Shown piece after piece: positions 5,722 through 6,199 of a stretch of DNA of 6,199 nt. Made by a program: the position numbers and the translations under genes. The notes under the pieces were generated by a model that was not told the DNA's origin, made no database searches, and was given only the letters and a program-made list of their open reading frames with translations. Source of the stretch: an uncultured beta proteobacterium. Lineage in GTDB: Bacteria; Pseudomonadota; Gammaproteobacteria; Burkholderiales; Rhodocyclaceae. The stretch is taken from assembly GCA_903932755.1 (NCBI GenBank), contig CAIZHL010000169.1, positions 1 through 6,199 of the forward strand, read 5' to 3'. The first letter of the stretch is position 1. The number at the start of each line of letters is the position of its first letter.

Positions 5722-6199
5722 TCAAAAAATTTGTTTGACGTCGTTCATTGTTGCCAGGCCAAGCTGCCCGAGGTCGAGCGTCACGCCTTGGCTGCTTCGG
5801 TTAACGCTGACCACTCCGGCAAGTTCCAGCGGCGACACATCCACCTTCTCGGTACCGCGTTTCGCGGCAATCGCCATGCTGTAGTTGCCATTCGGCGCCT
5901 GGGCGCCCAAGTCGGTCTTGCCGTCCCAGGCAAAGTTGTGCACGCCGGCGTCGAGCGCGCCGAGTTCAATGGTCTTGACTGGCAAGCCGTTGGAATCCTT
6001 GACGGTCAGCACCACCTGGTCCGCCGCAGCCGCCAGTTCCATGCCGCCCACCGCACCGCTGGCAGTCAGTTTGAGGCCGCTGCCGGCCACCATCACCTGG
6101 CGTCCTACCAGCGCAGCCGCTTGCATGGCTTCGGCATCGACGGTGCTCGACAGCAGCTTCTGCAAGGTTGCATTCAATTTCTCGATGCCATCGACGGTG
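5722..6199 (-). CDS. flgD: Flagellar hook capping/scaffold protein FlgD, C-terminal part (5' end outside window)
   Basis: FlgD sits at the tip of the growing hook and directs FlgE polymerisation, then is replaced by the hook-filament junction proteins. The frame is open to the window edge: upstream of a TTG at 6177 it continues through the codons for TVDGIEK, so the visible part reads VDGIEKLNATLQKLL. The TTG is therefore an internal Leu codon, not the start. Some 158 residues are visible of a usual 220-230; the N-terminal region with the QDPLNP-type motif lies outside. Visible are the end of the N-terminal helix region, a start of the tudor-like part (ALVGRQVMVAG), the Ig-like domain with FAWDGKTDLGAQAPNGNYSM, and the C-terminal return strand VSVNRSSQGVTLDLGQLGL ending in DVKQIF. 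It is followed by flgE after 13 nt, the usual arrangement. Confidence 0.94.
   Translation of the reverse strand, partial: TVDGIEKLNATLQKLLSSTVDAEAMQAAALVGRQVMVAGSGLKLTASGAVGGMELAAAADQVVLTVKDSNGLPVKTIELGALDAGVHNFAWDGKTDLGAQAPNGNYSMAIAAKRGTEKVDVSPLELAGVVSVNRSSQGVTLDLGQLGLATMNDVKQIF

Noticed and set aside
6175..6177. TTG as start codon of flgD
   Set aside because: The frame stays open upstream to the window edge and the upstream codons continue the conserved FlgD sequence (GIEKLN), so this is an internal Leu codon.
1..6199. Internal sigma-28 or sigma-54 flagellar promoters
   Set aside because: Scanning the spacers and some GTGCCA occurrences gave no match with correct spacing (for example the GCAA and GTGCCA pairs near 1430 and 3640 are too far apart).
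1..6199. Mobile elements, CRISPR, RNA genes or a defence-type system
   Set aside because: All sequence is taken up by seven contiguous flagellar genes with short spacers; no transposase, integrase, repeat array or tRNA-like sequence was seen.

Overview
The whole window is part of one flagellar rod/hook/ring operon, read entirely from the minus strand. In transcription order (right to left) it holds: the 3' part of flgD (hook cap scaffold), flgE copy 1 (hook protein with an unusual alanine-rich insert), flgF (proximal rod), a second flgE-type gene (called flgE2 here), flgG (distal rod), flgH (L-ring lipoprotein) and the 5' part of flgI (P-ring protein). The order follows the classical flgBCDEFGHIJ operon except that an extra hook-type gene sits between the two rod genes flgF and flgG. 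The window edges cut both flgD and flgI, so the operon continues on both sides.

The sequence suggests a Gram-negative proteobacterium. L-ring and P-ring genes are present, FlgH has a lipobox and FlgI has a Sec-type signal peptide. The GC-rich coding sequence, the gene order and the FlgH C-terminus ([12 protein letters not shown]) look betaproteobacterial; this is a family-level impression, not a species call.

Layout on the minus strand: 6199-5722 flgD (5' end missing); 13-nt gap with a good ribosome binding site; 5708-4167 flgE1; 85-nt gap with a weak ribosome binding site; 4081-3329 flgF; 77-nt gap that holds a possible 23-codon reading frame ending in an ATGA overlap with the next gene; 3251-1980 flgE2; 48-nt gap; 1931-1149 flgG; 29-nt gap; 1119-460 flgH; 10-nt gap; 449-1 flgI (3' end missing). 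No intrinsic terminator, recognisable sigma-28 or sigma-54 promoter, RNA gene, insertion sequence or CRISPR array was seen, so the block is most simply read as one polycistronic unit whose promoter lies outside. No stretch longer than 300 bases lacks a gene.

The products build the extracytoplasmic axis of the flagellum: FlgF and FlgG form rod segments, FlgI and FlgH the P- and L-ring bushings around the rod, FlgD caps the growing hook, and FlgE polymerises into the hook. Two things depart from the textbook. There are two clearly homologous hook-type subunits in one operon, and one of them carries an insert of about 83 residues, about 54% alanine, exactly where the paralog has none.
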